Below are positions 35,806-44,889 of a DNA stretch of 64,000 nucleotides, piece after piece; within the stretch, counting starts at the first letter, position 1; each line of letters starts with the position of its first letter. The translations under genes were made by a program, and so were the position numbers. This DNA comes from Betaproteobacteria bacterium HGW-Betaproteobacteria-9. Lineage in GTDB: Bacteria > Pseudomonadota > Gammaproteobacteria > Burkholderiales > Burkholderiaceae_C. Under the pieces are notes generated by a model. The model was not told the origin of the DNA, did no database searches, and worked only from the letters and a program-made list of their open reading frames with translations. The DNA lies in NCBI GenBank assembly GCA_002842215.1, contig PHCC01000014.1, positions 1-64,000 on the forward strand. The letters run 5' to 3'.

Positions 35806-36666
35806 TTAACCAGACAGCCCTTGCGCCGAGGTGGCCGCCACCATGGGCAGGCCGCTGTGGTCCTTGAGGCCCACGCCGGTCACGCCCAGGCGCAGGCCTT
35901 CGTGCACCAGCCAGGCCAGGCGCCGCGCGGCGGTGAGCGGGTCCTGCCCGGCGGGCCGCACGTTGGAGATGCAGTTGCGCTCGGCATCGTTGCGGCCGAC
36001 ACGGGGCGCGCGGGTGAGGTAGATGCCCACGCTGTCGGGTGAACTCAGGCCCGGGCGTTCGCCCACGACCAGGGCGACCATGCGCGCGCCGAGCTGTTCA
36101 CCCACCTCGTCGGCCACGGCCACGCGGGCCTGGCTCACCAGCACCGGCGGGCTGAGCGTGAGCCGGCCGCCCAGCGCGGCACGGATGGCCGCCAGCAAGA
36201 GCGCGGCGTGGCGCTGGATACCCAGGGCCGAGAGGCCGTCGCCCACCACCAGCGCCAGATCGGGCGCGGCGTTTTGCGTGCGCCAGGCCTGCAGCGCGGC
36301 CACACTGGCGTCGTCGAGTCGGCGTCCCAGATCGGGGCGCAGCAGGTATTCGTGGCGGTCGTGCGCACGGCTTTGCAGGCTCAGCGGCGCGGGCCAGCCG
36401 TCGGCCAGCAATTGATCCGCCAGTGTGGCCAGGTCCAGCGGCAGGTGGATGGCGTCGCGCGCCTGTGCGTGGGCGAGCGAGAAACCCAGCACCTCGCGCG
36501 TGGGCAGGCTCACGCCGACACGGCCGAGCGCAATGCGCGCCGGCGTGTGCTGACGCAGGTGGACCCAGGGGTCGGGGCCGGGGCCGGGGCCGGGGCCGGG
36601 GTCTCCATCGGACCGCGGCGCTGGCGTCGGAGGGGGAGTTGCTGCGTCTGGAACGAGTGGTTTCAT
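35806..36666 (-). CDS. eutC: Ethanolamine ammonia-lyase light chain
   Basis: 286 aa small subunit of the B12-dependent lyase. Core motifs are RIALGRVGVSLPTREVL, SRAHDRHEYLLRPDLGRRLDD, VVGDGLSALGIQRHA and RNCISNVRPAGQDPLTAA. Near the N-terminus a GGGGCC hexamer repeated four times (36572-36600) codes for a Pro-Gly run that is not part of the conserved core. Start ATG overlaps the eutB stop (ATGA), so subunits are made together. Confidence 0.95.
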   Translation of the reverse strand: MKPLVPDAATPPPTPAPRSDGDPGPGPGPGPDPWVHLRQHTPARIALGRVGVSLPTREVLGFSLAHAQARDAIHLPLDLATLADQLLADGWPAPLSLQSRAHDRHEYLLRPDLGRRLDDASVAALQAWRTQNAAPDLALVVGDGLSALGIQRHAALLLAAIRAALGGRLTLSPPVLVSQARVAVADEVGEQLGARMVALVVGERPGLSSPDSVGIYLTRAPRVGRNDAERNCISNVRPAGQDPLTAARRLAWLVHEGLRLGVTGVGLKDHSGLPMVAATSAQGLSG

Positions 36667-38057
36667 GCGGGCTCCGGCAGGGCCCACAGGCGCTGCGTCA
36701 GGGCGACCTGCGCGGCGGCAGGGCGCAGGCGGCCGTCGGCACCGGTCACGCCCACGCGCTGCAGCCAGGCCTCGAACTCGGGTGCGCGCTTCAGACCCAG
36801 CAGGTCGCGCAGCACCAGCGCATCGTGGAACGAGGTGCTCTGGTAGTTGAGCATCACGTCGTCGGCGCCGGGCACGCCGATCAGGAAGTTCAGCCCCGCG
36901 CTGGCCAGCAGCACCATGAGGTTGTCCATGTCGTCCTGGTCGGCTTCGGCGTGGTTGGTGTAGCAGATGTCGCAGCCCATGGGCAGGCCCAGCACCTTGC
37001 CGCAGAAGTGGTCTTCCAGCCCGGCACGGATGATCTGCTTGCCGTCGTACAGGTATTCGGGGCCGATGAAGCCGACCACGGTGTTGACCAGCATGGGCCG
37101 GTAGCGCCGCGCCACCGCGTAGGCGCGCGCCTCGCAGGTCTGCTGGTCCACGCCGTGGTGGGCGTTGGCCGAGAGCGCGCTGCCCTGGCCGGTCTCGAAA
37201 TACATGACGTTGTCGCCCACCGTGCCGCGCTGGAGGGCCAGCGCCGCGGCGTGGGCCTCGTCCAGCAGAGCGAGGTCGATGCCGAAGGAGCGGTTGGCCG
37301 CTTCGCTGCCGGCGATGGACTGGAACACCAGGTCCACCGGCGCGCCCAGGGCGATCGCCTGCAGCGTGTTGGTGACGTGGGTGAGCACGCAGCTCTGCGT
37401 GGGCACGGCGCCGCGCTGAATCACCTCGGCCAGCAGGTGATTCAGGCGCACCAGGTCGGGCACGCTGTCGGACACCGGGTTGATGCCGATCACCGCGTCG
37501 CCCGCGCCGTGCAGCAGGCCGTCGATCAGGCTGGCGACGATGCCGGCCGGGTCGTCGGTGGGGTGGTTGGGCTGCAGCCGCACGCTCAGGTGGCCGCGTT
37601 GGCCGACGGTGTTGCGAAAGCGCGTGACCACCTCGCGTTTCTTCGCCACCAGCATCAGGTCCTGGTTGCGCATGAGCTTGCTGACGGCGGCCACCATCTC
37701 GGGCGTGAGCCCGGGCGAGAGCCGCGCCAGCACGGCGGGTGTGGCGGCGTCGGACAGCAGCCAGTCGCGCAAGCCGCCCACCGTCAGACCGCTGACCGGC
37801 GCGAAGGCCGCGCGGTCGTGGCCGTCGATGATCAGGCGCGTGACCTCGTCGCTTTCGTAGGGAATCAGCGCCTCGTCGAGAAAGCGCTGCAGTGGCACGT
37901 CGGCCAGCACCCAGCGCGCGGCCACCCGCTCCTGTTCGGTGGCGGCGGCCAGCCCGGCCAGGCGGTCGCCCGAGCGCAAAGGGGTGGCCTTGGCCATCAC
38001 CTCGCGCAGGCTGTCGAAGCGAAAGGTCTGCAGTCCCAGCGTTGCGCTCAGGTTCAC
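36663..38057 (-). CDS. eutB: Ethanolamine ammonia-lyase heavy chain
   Basis: 464 aa catalytic TIM-barrel subunit that converts ethanolamine to acetaldehyde and ammonia with adenosylcobalamin. Typical segments: FRNTVGQRGHLSVRLQPNHP, GINPVSDSV, LTHVTNTLQAI, VDLVFQSIAGSEAANRSFG, YFETGQGSALSANAHHGVDQ and GCDICYTNHAEADQDDMDNL. No carboxysome-like shell genes and no EutA reactivase are in the window. It lies 41 bp downstream of the permease gene. Confidence 0.97.
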   Translation of the reverse strand: MNLSATLGLQTFRFDSLREVMAKATPLRSGDRLAGLAAATEQERVAARWVLADVPLQRFLDEALIPYESDEVTRLIIDGHDRAAFAPVSGLTVGGLRDWLLSDAATPAVLARLSPGLTPEMVAAVSKLMRNQDLMLVAKKREVVTRFRNTVGQRGHLSVRLQPNHPTDDPAGIVASLIDGLLHGAGDAVIGINPVSDSVPDLVRLNHLLAEVIQRGAVPTQSCVLTHVTNTLQAIALGAPVDLVFQSIAGSEAANRSFGIDLALLDEAHAAALALQRGTVGDNVMYFETGQGSALSANAHHGVDQQTCEARAYAVARRYRPMLVNTVVGFIGPEYLYDGKQIIRAGLEDHFCGKVLGLPMGCDICYTNHAEADQDDMDNLMVLLASAGLNFLIGVPGADDVMLNYQSTSFHDALVLRDLLGLKRAPEFEAWLQRVGVTGADGRLRPAAAQVALTQRLWALPEPA

Positions 38058-38098
38058 GTCAGCGGCTCCTTGGTGCGTGTGGGGTCACACCGTGGATT

Positions 38099-39493
38099 TC
38101 ATTCTGCCGCAGCCGCCAGCATGGCGTCGTGCGGTGCGGCGTCGCGCTGGGCGGCGGTGAGGCGGAAATAGAGATAGCAGACCGCCATGAAGCCCAGGAA
38201 GATCAGCGAGAGCAGCTGGTTGAAGACCACCACCGCCGCCAGACAGACCACACCGCAACCAATGGCAATCGCCGGGAACAGCGGGTAGAGCGGGGCCCGG
38301 AACGGGCGGTCCAGCTTCGGTTCCGTGGCGCGCAGCTTGAACAGCGAGGCCATGGACATGATGTACATGACCAGCGCGCCCAGCACCGCCATGGTGACGA
38401 TGTTGGCCGTCAGCGGCAGGCCGCCGATGGTGACCCACTGGTCGCTGAACACCGCCACGATGCCCACGATGCCGCCACCGATGAGCGCGTTGACCGGCGT
38501 GCGGAAGCGCGGGTGCACCTTGGCGAACATCGCCGGCAGGTAGCCGGCGCGGGCCAGGGCGAACATCTGGCGCGAATAGCCCAGCACGATGCCATGGAAC
38601 GAGGCGACCAGGCCGAACAGGCCGATCCACACCAGCATGTGCAGCCAGCCGCTGGACTCGCCGACCACCATCTTCATGGCCTGGGGCAGCGGGTCGTTGA
38701 TGTTGGACAGCTTGGACCAGTCGCCCACGCCGCCGGCCATGACCATGACCAGGAAGGCCAGCGCCACCAGCGTCAGGATGCCGGTGATGTAGGCGATGGG
38801 GATGGTGCGCTTGGGGTCCTTGGCCTCCTCCGCCGCCATGGCCGCGCCTTCGATGGCCAGGAAGAACCAGATGGCGAACGGGATGGACGCGAAGATGCCG
38901 GCCCAGGTGCCCATGCTGAAGTCGGGCGAACCGGCCCAGCCGTTGGCGGTGAAGTTGGACAGCGACCAGCCCGGCGCGACGACGCCGGCGAACACCAGCA
39001 GCTCGATGACCGCCAGGATGGTGACGAACAGCTCGAACGCCGCCGCGATGCCCACGCCCACCGCGTTGAGGCCGATGAAGATCACGTAGGCCCCCACCGC
39101 CGCCCACTTCGGGTCCAGTGCCGGGTACTGCACGTTCAGGTAAGCGCCGATGGCCAGCGAGATCGCCGGCGGCGCGAACACGAACTCCACCAGCGTGGCG
39201 AAGCCGGCGATGAAGCCGCCCGTGGGGCCGAAGGCGCGGCGCGCGTAGGCAAACGGGCCGCCGGCGTGCGGGATGGAGGTGGAGAGTTCGGTGAAGCTGA
39301 AGATGAAGGTGGTGTACATCAGCGCCACGAACAGCGTGGCCAGCAGGAAGCCCAGCGTGCCGGCGCTGGCCCAGCCGTAGCTCCAGCCGAAATATTCGCC
39401 GGAGATGACCAAACCGACGGCGATGCCCCAGAGCGAGAAGGTGCCCAGCACGGGCTTGAGCTCCCGGGCGACCTGTTTGGATGCGGATGACAT
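38099..39493 (-). CDS. eat: Ethanolamine permease (APC superfamily)
   Basis: 464 aa, 12 hydrophobic segments. The start LKPVLGTFSLWGIAVGLVISGEYFGWSYGW and AEEAKDPKRTIPIAY are typical of the Eat/EutP-like ethanolamine permeases linked to eutBC in proteobacteria lacking the microcompartment. Uptake of ethanolamine feeds EutBC. It is first in the eat-eutB-eutC operon and divergent from the AraC regulator; a 15/17 inverted repeat lies in between. Confidence 0.92.
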   Translation of the reverse strand: MSSASKQVARELKPVLGTFSLWGIAVGLVISGEYFGWSYGWASAGTLGFLLATLFVALMYTTFIFSFTELSTSIPHAGGPFAYARRAFGPTGGFIAGFATLVEFVFAPPAISLAIGAYLNVQYPALDPKWAAVGAYVIFIGLNAVGVGIAAAFELFVTILAVIELLVFAGVVAPGWSLSNFTANGWAGSPDFSMGTWAGIFASIPFAIWFFLAIEGAAMAAEEAKDPKRTIPIAYITGILTLVALAFLVMVMAGGVGDWSKLSNINDPLPQAMKMVVGESSGWLHMLVWIGLFGLVASFHGIVLGYSRQMFALARAGYLPAMFAKVHPRFRTPVNALIGGGIVGIVAVFSDQWVTIGGLPLTANIVTMAVLGALVMYIMSMASLFKLRATEPKLDRPFRAPLYPLFPAIAIGCGVVCLAAVVVFNQLLSLIFLGFMAVCYLYFRLTAAQRDAAPHDAMLAAAAE

Positions 39494-39576
39494 GGGACGT
39501 TCTCTTGTGTGTGGATGAAAAGCCCGAACGGCTCGGGCGGCCTGGCGCGCAGTGTGGTTCGGCGGGCCCGTTCGCC

Positions 39577-39632
39577 CTATCCCGGATCGGAAACACGCCC
39601 CGCCGTGGCGCACTTTTTCCGAAACGGGATAG
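39577..39632. promoter_or_regulatory. Large inverted repeat in the eat/eutR-type divergent region
   Basis: CTATCCCGGATCGGAAA (39577-39593) and the inverted TTTCCGAAACGGGATAG (39616-39632) match at 15 of 17 positions, with a 22-bp spacer. It is centred between the divergent eat and AraC-type genes, 84 bases from the eat ATG and 102 from the AraC ATG. This is the expected place for the EutR-like operator. Confidence 0.65.
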
Positions 39633-39734
39633 CCCGGGCGGCTCCACCCCCGGGTTTTCCATCAGTCCGCGCGTGGCACGGAACTTGATACTCCCGCTGC
39701 ACCCCGGCGCTGCGCGTGCCGAAGGAGCCCTGCC

Positions 39735-40709
39735 ATGCCCACTTCCAGCCCTGCCCAGCCCGCCTGCTTCCGCGTCAAACGCACGCGCGAAGTGGACGTG
39801 CACGCCCGCAACCTCGACGCCTGGGACCAGGACTACGTACAGACGTCGCCGGGTGTGTTCCAGGGCCAGGTGCGCGAGCTGTTCGACGGCCCGCTGCAGG
39901 CCTTCGAGGAAGTGGCCAACTGCGCCACCAGCCAGCACTGCCGGCCCTGGCGGGGAGGCGTCTGGCTGGGCCTGTCGGTGCCCGAACAACCCACCGGCCT
40001 GCGCTTCATGGGGCGACCGGTGGGCGGGCACGAACTGATGATCTCCGACGGCAGCGAGGCCTTCGACCTGCAGGTGCCGGCCGGCCACGGTCTCTACGGC
40101 CTGGTGTTCGACCCGCGCGAACTGCTGGCGCATGTGCGCGCTCGCGACCAGGCCGAGGCCGCCCCGGCGCGCAGCCCGGGTGTGCGCCTGCAGACGCTCA
40201 CCGCCACCCAGCGCTTTCGGCTGGTGGGTCTGCTGCGCGAGGTGCTGCGGGGCCTGGAGACCGACCCCGGCGCGCTGGCCCACGAAGCCAGCCGGCGCAG
40301 CCTGCGCGAAGCCCTGATGACCGTGCTGGCCGACACCCTGATGCCCGCCGACCAGGCCGACGCCGTCACCCCGCGCCAGCAGCGCAGGCAGGACGTGGTG
40401 CGCCGGGTGCGCGAGCTGGTGACCGAACAGCCCCAGGAATACCTGGGCGTGGAGCGCCTGTGTTCGGAGCTGCACATCACCCGCCGCACACTGCAGAACT
40501 GCTTCCAGGACAGCCTGGGCATCAGCCCCGCCAGCTACCTGCGTCTGGTGCGGCTGAACGCGGTGCGGCGCGAACTGCGCAGCGCCCCGGGCGAACGGAC
40601 CATCGGCGACCTGGCGGCGCGCTGGGGTTTCTGGCACATGGGCCACTTCAGCCAGGACTACAAGGCCCTGTTCGGTGAGACGCCCTCGCACACCCGGCTG
40701 GAGACCTGA
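39735..40709 (+). CDS. AraC-family regulator, EutR-like
   Basis: 324 aa. N-terminal sensing domain (about 1-190), then a C-terminal AraC double HTH (about 225-324): YLGVERLCSELHITRRTLQNCFQDSLGISPASYLRLVRLNAVRREL and WGFWHMGHFSQDYKALFGETPS. HITRRTLQNCFQ is typical of EutR, which responds to ethanolamine plus B12. A strong AAGGAG precedes the ATG. Divergent from the eat-eutBC operon it most likely activates. Confidence 0.9.
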   Translation: MPTSSPAQPACFRVKRTREVDVHARNLDAWDQDYVQTSPGVFQGQVRELFDGPLQAFEEVANCATSQHCRPWRGGVWLGLSVPEQPTGLRFMGRPVGGHELMISDGSEAFDLQVPAGHGLYGLVFDPRELLAHVRARDQAEAAPARSPGVRLQTLTATQRFRLVGLLREVLRGLETDPGALAHEASRRSLREALMTVLADTLMPADQADAVTPRQQRRQDVVRRVRELVTEQPQEYLGVERLCSELHITRRTLQNCFQDSLGISPASYLRLVRLNAVRRELRSAPGERTIGDLAARWGFWHMGHFSQDYKALFGETPSHTRLET

Positions 40710-40738
40710 ACGCCCAGCGGATCATCGATCAAGTATTT

Positions 40739-40773
40739 TTGAACCAACTCGATTTTTGATTGAAATGGTTTAA
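40739..40773. promoter_or_regulatory. AT-rich dyad upstream of lysE exporter, candidate ArgP site
   Basis: TTGAACCA (40739-40746) and TGGTTTAA (40766-40773) pair at 7 of 8 positions around a T-rich centre that includes GATTGAAA (40758-40765). The stretch is far more AT-rich than its surroundings. It sits 84-118 bases before the exporter ATG, where an ArgP activator would bind. Confidence 0.45.
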
Positions 40774-40856
40774 CTTTTTCGACCCCGGCGGCAGACTCTG
40801 GCCCATGACCGATGCGCCCCTGTGACGGGTGCCGGCGACCGACCCGGAAAACCGCC

Positions 40857-41498
40857 ATGACCCTGACCTTCCCCACCTTCACCGCCGGCATGGTGCTGAG
40901 CATGTCGCTGATCATGGCGATCGGCCCGCAGAACGCGCACGTGCTGCGCATGGGCCTGCAGCGCCAGCACCTCTGGCTCACGGTGGCCGTGTGCGCCGTG
41001 GCCGACATCGTGCTCATCTCGCTCGGCGTGCTCGGCCTGGCCCAGCTCGGCGGCCTCTCTGACAAGCTGCTGGGCGCGCTGGTGGGCGCCGGGGTGCTGT
41101 TCCTCGGCGTCTACGGCTGGCAGGCGTTCCAGCGTTTCCTGAAGCCCCAGGCCTTGGCCTCGCTGGGCGATGAACCCGGCACGCAACGCCTTGCACCAGC
41201 GCCCGTGACGCGGCGCCAGGCGGTGCTCTCGGCGCTGGCCTTTTCGGTGCTCAACCCGCATGCCTGGCTCGACACCGCCGTGCTCATCGGCAGCGCCTCG
41301 CTGGCCTACGGCCAGGGCAGCACCACGTTTGGTCTCGGCGCAGCGGCCGGTTCGGTGGTGTGGTTCGTTTTGCTCGGCGCCGCCGCCTTCTGGCTCGGCC
41401 GACGGCTGAATTCGCTGCACATCTGGCGCTTGCTGGACGGCGCCGTGGCGCTGATGATGTGGGGCACGGCCGCGTGGCTTCTGACCAGCCTGTTTTGA
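40857..41498 (+). CDS. LysE/ArgO-type lysine or arginine exporter
   Basis: 213 aa. MSLIMAIGPQNAHVLRMGLQRQHL is the hallmark start of LysE/ArgO (true LysE subfamily, unlike the RhtB-type copy at 3361), with six hydrophobic segments and FSVLNPHAWLDTAVLIG. It exports basic amino acids from the cytoplasm. It lies 10 bases before davB, so export and breakdown of lysine would be switched on together. Confidence 0.9.
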   Translation: MTLTFPTFTAGMVLSMSLIMAIGPQNAHVLRMGLQRQHLWLTVAVCAVADIVLISLGVLGLAQLGGLSDKLLGALVGAGVLFLGVYGWQAFQRFLKPQALASLGDEPGTQRLAPAPVTRRQAVLSALAFSVLNPHAWLDTAVLIGSASLAYGQGSTTFGLGAAAGSVVWFVLLGAAAFWLGRRLNSLHIWRLLDGAVALMMWGTAAWLLTSLF

Positions 41499-41508
41499 GA
41501 CCCCCACC

Positions 41509-43182
41509 ATGACCGCCACCCGCGCAACAGACGCCCCCGTCACCATCTTCGGCCCGGACTTCCCCTTCGCCTTCGACGACTGGATCACCCACCCTCAAGG
41601 GTTGGGCGAGCTGCCGCCGGAGCGGCTGGGCAGCGAGGTCGCCATCGTGGGCGCGGGCATGGCCGGCATGGTGGCGGCCTACGAGCTGATGAAGGTGGGC
41701 TTGAAGCCCGTGGTGTACGAGGCTTCGCGCATGGGCGGGCGGCTGCGCTCGCAGCCGTTTGAAGGCGGCCAGGGCGTGGTGGCCGAGCTCGGCGGCATGC
41801 GCTTTCCGGCGTCGAGCACGGCGTTTTTCCACTACGTGAACCGGCTCGGCCTGCAGACCCGGCCCTTCCCCAACCCGCTCACCCCCGCCGCCGGCTGCAC
41901 CGTGATCGACCTCGAAGGCCAGACGCACTGGGCGCGCCACCTGGCCGACCTGCCGCCGCTGTTTGCCGAGGTGGCCGAGGCCTGGGCCCGCGCGCTGGAA
42001 GACGGCGCCGGTTTCAGCGGCCTGCAGCAGGCGCTGCGCGAGCGAGACGTGCCACGCCTCAAGGCTTTGTGGGACCGCCTGGTGCCGCTGTGGGACGACC
42101 GCACGTTTTACGACTTCGTGGCGCAGTCGCCGGCGTTTGCCGCGCTCTCGTTCCGCCACCGCGAGGTGTTTGGCCAGGTGGGTTTCGGTACCGGTGGCTG
42201 GGACTCGGACTTCCCCAACTCCATGCTGGAAATCCTGCGCGTGGTGCTGACCGGCTGCGATGAAGACCAGCACCTGATCGTGGGCGGCGCCCAGCAGGTG
42301 CCCGTGGGCCTGTGGCACCACGCGCCCGCCGCGCACGAGCTGCGCCACTGGCCGGCGGGCACCACGCTGGCGAGCCTGCACCACGGCGCGCCGCGCCCGG
42401 GCGTGACGTCAATAGCCCGCGCGCCCGACGGCCAGCTCGCGCTGACCGACACCTGGGGCAACACGCGCCTCTACTCGGCCGCGCTCACCACCTGCCAGAG
42501 CTGGCTGCTGACCACGCAGATCGCGGTGGAGGAGTCGCTGTTTTCGCAGAAACACTGGATGGCGCTGGATCGCACGCGTTACATGCAGTCGAGCAAGACC
42601 TTCGTCATGGTCGACCGGCCGTTCTGGAACGACCTGAAGGCCAACGGCTGGCCCACGCTGGGCATGACGCTCACCGATCGCCTCACGCGCGGCACCTACC
42701 TGTTCGACAACGGGCCGGACCAGCCGGGGGTGATCTGCCTGAGCTACGCCTGGATGGGCGACGCGCTCAAGATGCTGCCGCACGACACACACAAACGCGT
42801 GCAGCTCGCACTTTCGGCGCTGCAGAAGATCTACCCCGACGTGGACATCGCCAGCCACATCGTGGGCGACCCGATCAGCGTGTCGTGGGAAGCCGACCCG
42901 CATTTCCTCGGCGCCTTCAAGGGTGCCCTGCCCGGCCACTACCGCTACAACCACCGCATGTACAGCCACTTCATGCAGGACGCCTTTCCCGAAGCCGAGC
43001 GCGGCATCTTCATCGCCGGTGACGACGTGTCGTGGACGCCGGCCTGGGTCGAAGGCGCGGTGCAGACCTCGCTCAACGCGGTCTGGGGCATCGTGCACCA
43101 CCTGGGTGGGCGGTGTCATGCCGAGAACCCGGGGCCGGGCGACGTGTTCCAACAGATCGGGCCCACGGCATTGCCCGACTGA
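41509..43182 (+). CDS. davB: L-lysine 2-monooxygenase (DavB-type flavin monooxygenase)
   Basis: 557 aa. It opens with the DavB-type ITIFGPDFPFAFDDW-like segment, FAD dinucleotide loop GAGMAG at 48-53, Glu71, and GGRLR at 76-80. LWDDRTFYDFVA, FGQVGFGTGGWDSDFPNSMLEI, RYMQSSKTFVMVDRPFW and FIAGDDVSWTPAWVEGAVQTS follow the Pseudomonas lysine 2-monooxygenase closely as I recall it. It decarboxylates and oxidises lysine to 5-aminopentanamide. Tryptophan 2-monooxygenase is the nearest alternative, but the davA neighbour favours lysine. Confidence 0.92.
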   Translation: MTATRATDAPVTIFGPDFPFAFDDWITHPQGLGELPPERLGSEVAIVGAGMAGMVAAYELMKVGLKPVVYEASRMGGRLRSQPFEGGQGVVAELGGMRFPASSTAFFHYVNRLGLQTRPFPNPLTPAAGCTVIDLEGQTHWARHLADLPPLFAEVAEAWARALEDGAGFSGLQQALRERDVPRLKALWDRLVPLWDDRTFYDFVAQSPAFAALSFRHREVFGQVGFGTGGWDSDFPNSMLEILRVVLTGCDEDQHLIVGGAQQVPVGLWHHAPAAHELRHWPAGTTLASLHHGAPRPGVTSIARAPDGQLALTDTWGNTRLYSAALTTCQSWLLTTQIAVEESLFSQKHWMALDRTRYMQSSKTFVMVDRPFWNDLKANGWPTLGMTLTDRLTRGTYLFDNGPDQPGVICLSYAWMGDALKMLPHDTHKRVQLALSALQKIYPDVDIASHIVGDPISVSWEADPHFLGAFKGALPGHYRYNHRMYSHFMQDAFPEAERGIFIAGDDVSWTPAWVEGAVQTSLNAVWGIVHHLGGRCHAENPGPGDVFQQIGPTALPD

Positions 43183-43201
43183 CGGCCCCCAGCCGCTGAT
43201 C

Positions 43202-44008
43202 ATGAACACCGAACCGCTCACCCTCGCCCTCTGGCAAACCCCCTACGCGGCCACCCCGGCCGAGGCGCTGCAAGGGCTCGATGACGCGGCCGCCCGGGCC
43301 CGTGCACAGGGCGCACAGCTGCTGGTCTGCCCCGAGATGGGTCTCACCGGCTACGCCATCGGTGCCGAACGGGTGCGGGCCCTGGCCGAGCCGGCCGATG
43401 GCGCGCTGACGCAGGCGGTGGCGGCCACCGCGCAGCGCCACGGCATCGCCGTCGTCTACGGCTACCCCGAACTCCACCCGCAAGGACAGCCTTTCAACGC
43501 CGTGCAGGCGATCGGCCCAGACGGCCAGTCGCTGGCCCGTTACCGCAAGACCCACTTGTATGGTGACCTGGATCACGCGCAGTTCAGCGCGGGCGACACG
43601 GCCTCGCAGGTCTTCGCGTGGCGCGGCTGGCGCCTGGGCCTGCTGATTTGCTACGACGTGGAGTTCCCCGAGACCGTGCGCCTGCTGGCGCTGCAGGGGG
43701 TGGACGCGGTGCTGGTGCCCACGGCCAACATGGCGGCGTTCGACGAGGTGCAGAACCTGCTGGTGCCCGCGCGCGCCTGCGAGAACCGGGTATTCGTGGC
43801 CTATGCCAACGCCTGCGGCCACGAACCGGGCATGCACTATGGTGGGTTGAGCACCGTGGCACGCCCCGACGGCGGCGTGTTGAGCCGCGCTGGCCGCGAC
43901 GGGGAACTGCTGTTCGCCACGCTGACGCAGGAAGCCCTCGACCTTGCGCGCCGGTCGTCGCCGTGGTCCGCGCGGCGACCGGATCTCTACGGTCCGCTGG
44001 CGGTTTGA
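43202..44008 (+). CDS. davA: 5-aminopentanamidase (delta-aminovaleramidase)
   Basis: 268 aa nitrilase-superfamily amidase with the Glu-Lys-Cys triad at Glu45 (CPEMGLTGYA), Lys116 (YRKTHLYGD) and Cys150 (LICYDVEFPE). In the DavB/DavA pathway it hydrolyses 5-aminopentanamide to 5-aminovalerate. Start is 19 bases after the davB stop. The next steps (davT, davD) are not in the window and must be elsewhere. Confidence 0.9.
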   Translation: MNTEPLTLALWQTPYAATPAEALQGLDDAAARARAQGAQLLVCPEMGLTGYAIGAERVRALAEPADGALTQAVAATAQRHGIAVVYGYPELHPQGQPFNAVQAIGPDGQSLARYRKTHLYGDLDHAQFSAGDTASQVFAWRGWRLGLLICYDVEFPETVRLLALQGVDAVLVPTANMAAFDEVQNLLVPARACENRVFVAYANACGHEPGMHYGGLSTVARPDGGVLSRAGRDGELLFATLTQEALDLARRSSPWSARRPDLYGPLAV

Positions 44009-44042
44009 CGCTTGCAGGGCCGAAAGGGTCAGCGGCCGGGGT

Positions 44043-44826
44043 TCAGATTTCGGCCGCGCCCGGCGCCTGCGAACGGATGAAGCCCAGCACCGATGCACCC
44101 TGCGTGTTGGTGAACAGCGAACGGTCGCCCACTTCACAATTGGCCGCCGTGCCGGACGACGTGAGTCCGACCACGCCCTGGCGTCCGCCCACAGGCCGGT
44201 AAACCGGCCCCCCCGAATCCCCCGCGCAGGCGTTGCTGAGTTTGCCGGTGTAGGTGAAGCCCACATGGTTTTCATTGACCAAGGTCAGGCTCGCATAACC
44301 CACCGCGAACGTGAACCCCGGGGCGCCCCATCCTGACAGGAACACCTCGTCACCCGCTTTCGACGGCTGGCTGACCAGCAGGGGCATGGTGGGGTTGGGC
44401 ATGGCGGCGGGCAAGGTCACCACGGCCGCATCGTTCACATAGCCGGTGCCGCCTTTTGCGAAGCCAGGATGGGCCACCCAGCCGCTCGCGCTCAACGCCG
44501 AGGCACTGCCGTCGGCCCGCCACACCGCCGCCGCCACCCGGCTGGTACCGGCGGGCACACAGTGCGCCGCCGTCAACACCTTGACCGGCGTGAGCAACAC
44601 GCCCGAGCAGATGCTGGAGTTGCCCCCGGCACCCACCACCACCAGCAGGATCACCGGCGTTTTTTCAGGTGAAGCGCAGTTGCTGCCGTTCGCGATCTTG
44701 GGCTGCACACCCACGCTGCCGCACAGCTCTGCCGCGCTGGGCAGCGACACGTCGTCGCCACCCCCCCCCGCAGCCCGCCAGCAGCAAGGCCATCACCACG
44801 CCCAAATATTTGAATCTGTGTTTCAT
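44043..44826 (-). CDS. S1-family trypsin-like serine protease, lipoprotein, split by a poly-G frameshift
   Basis: The catalytic part (44750 to 44043) has LTAAHC (His), VNDAAVVTLP (Asp) and CAGDSGGPVYRP (Ser), a complete chymotrypsin-like triad. Upstream, ATG at 44826 gives MKHRFKYLGVVMALLLAGC, a lipoprotein signal with lipobox LAGC, followed by a run of nine G (44769-44761 on the minus strand). With nine G the two parts are out of frame; with eight they join as CGGGGDDVSLPSAAEL and give 260 aa. The gene is thus off in this sequence: phase variation, mutation or a homopolymer sequencing error. Confidence 0.78.
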
Positions 44827-44889
44827 GTCATTCCCTACGAACCCGACCACCCGCCAGCGGCGGCACGAAGCCCAGACTGTAGCGCCAGA

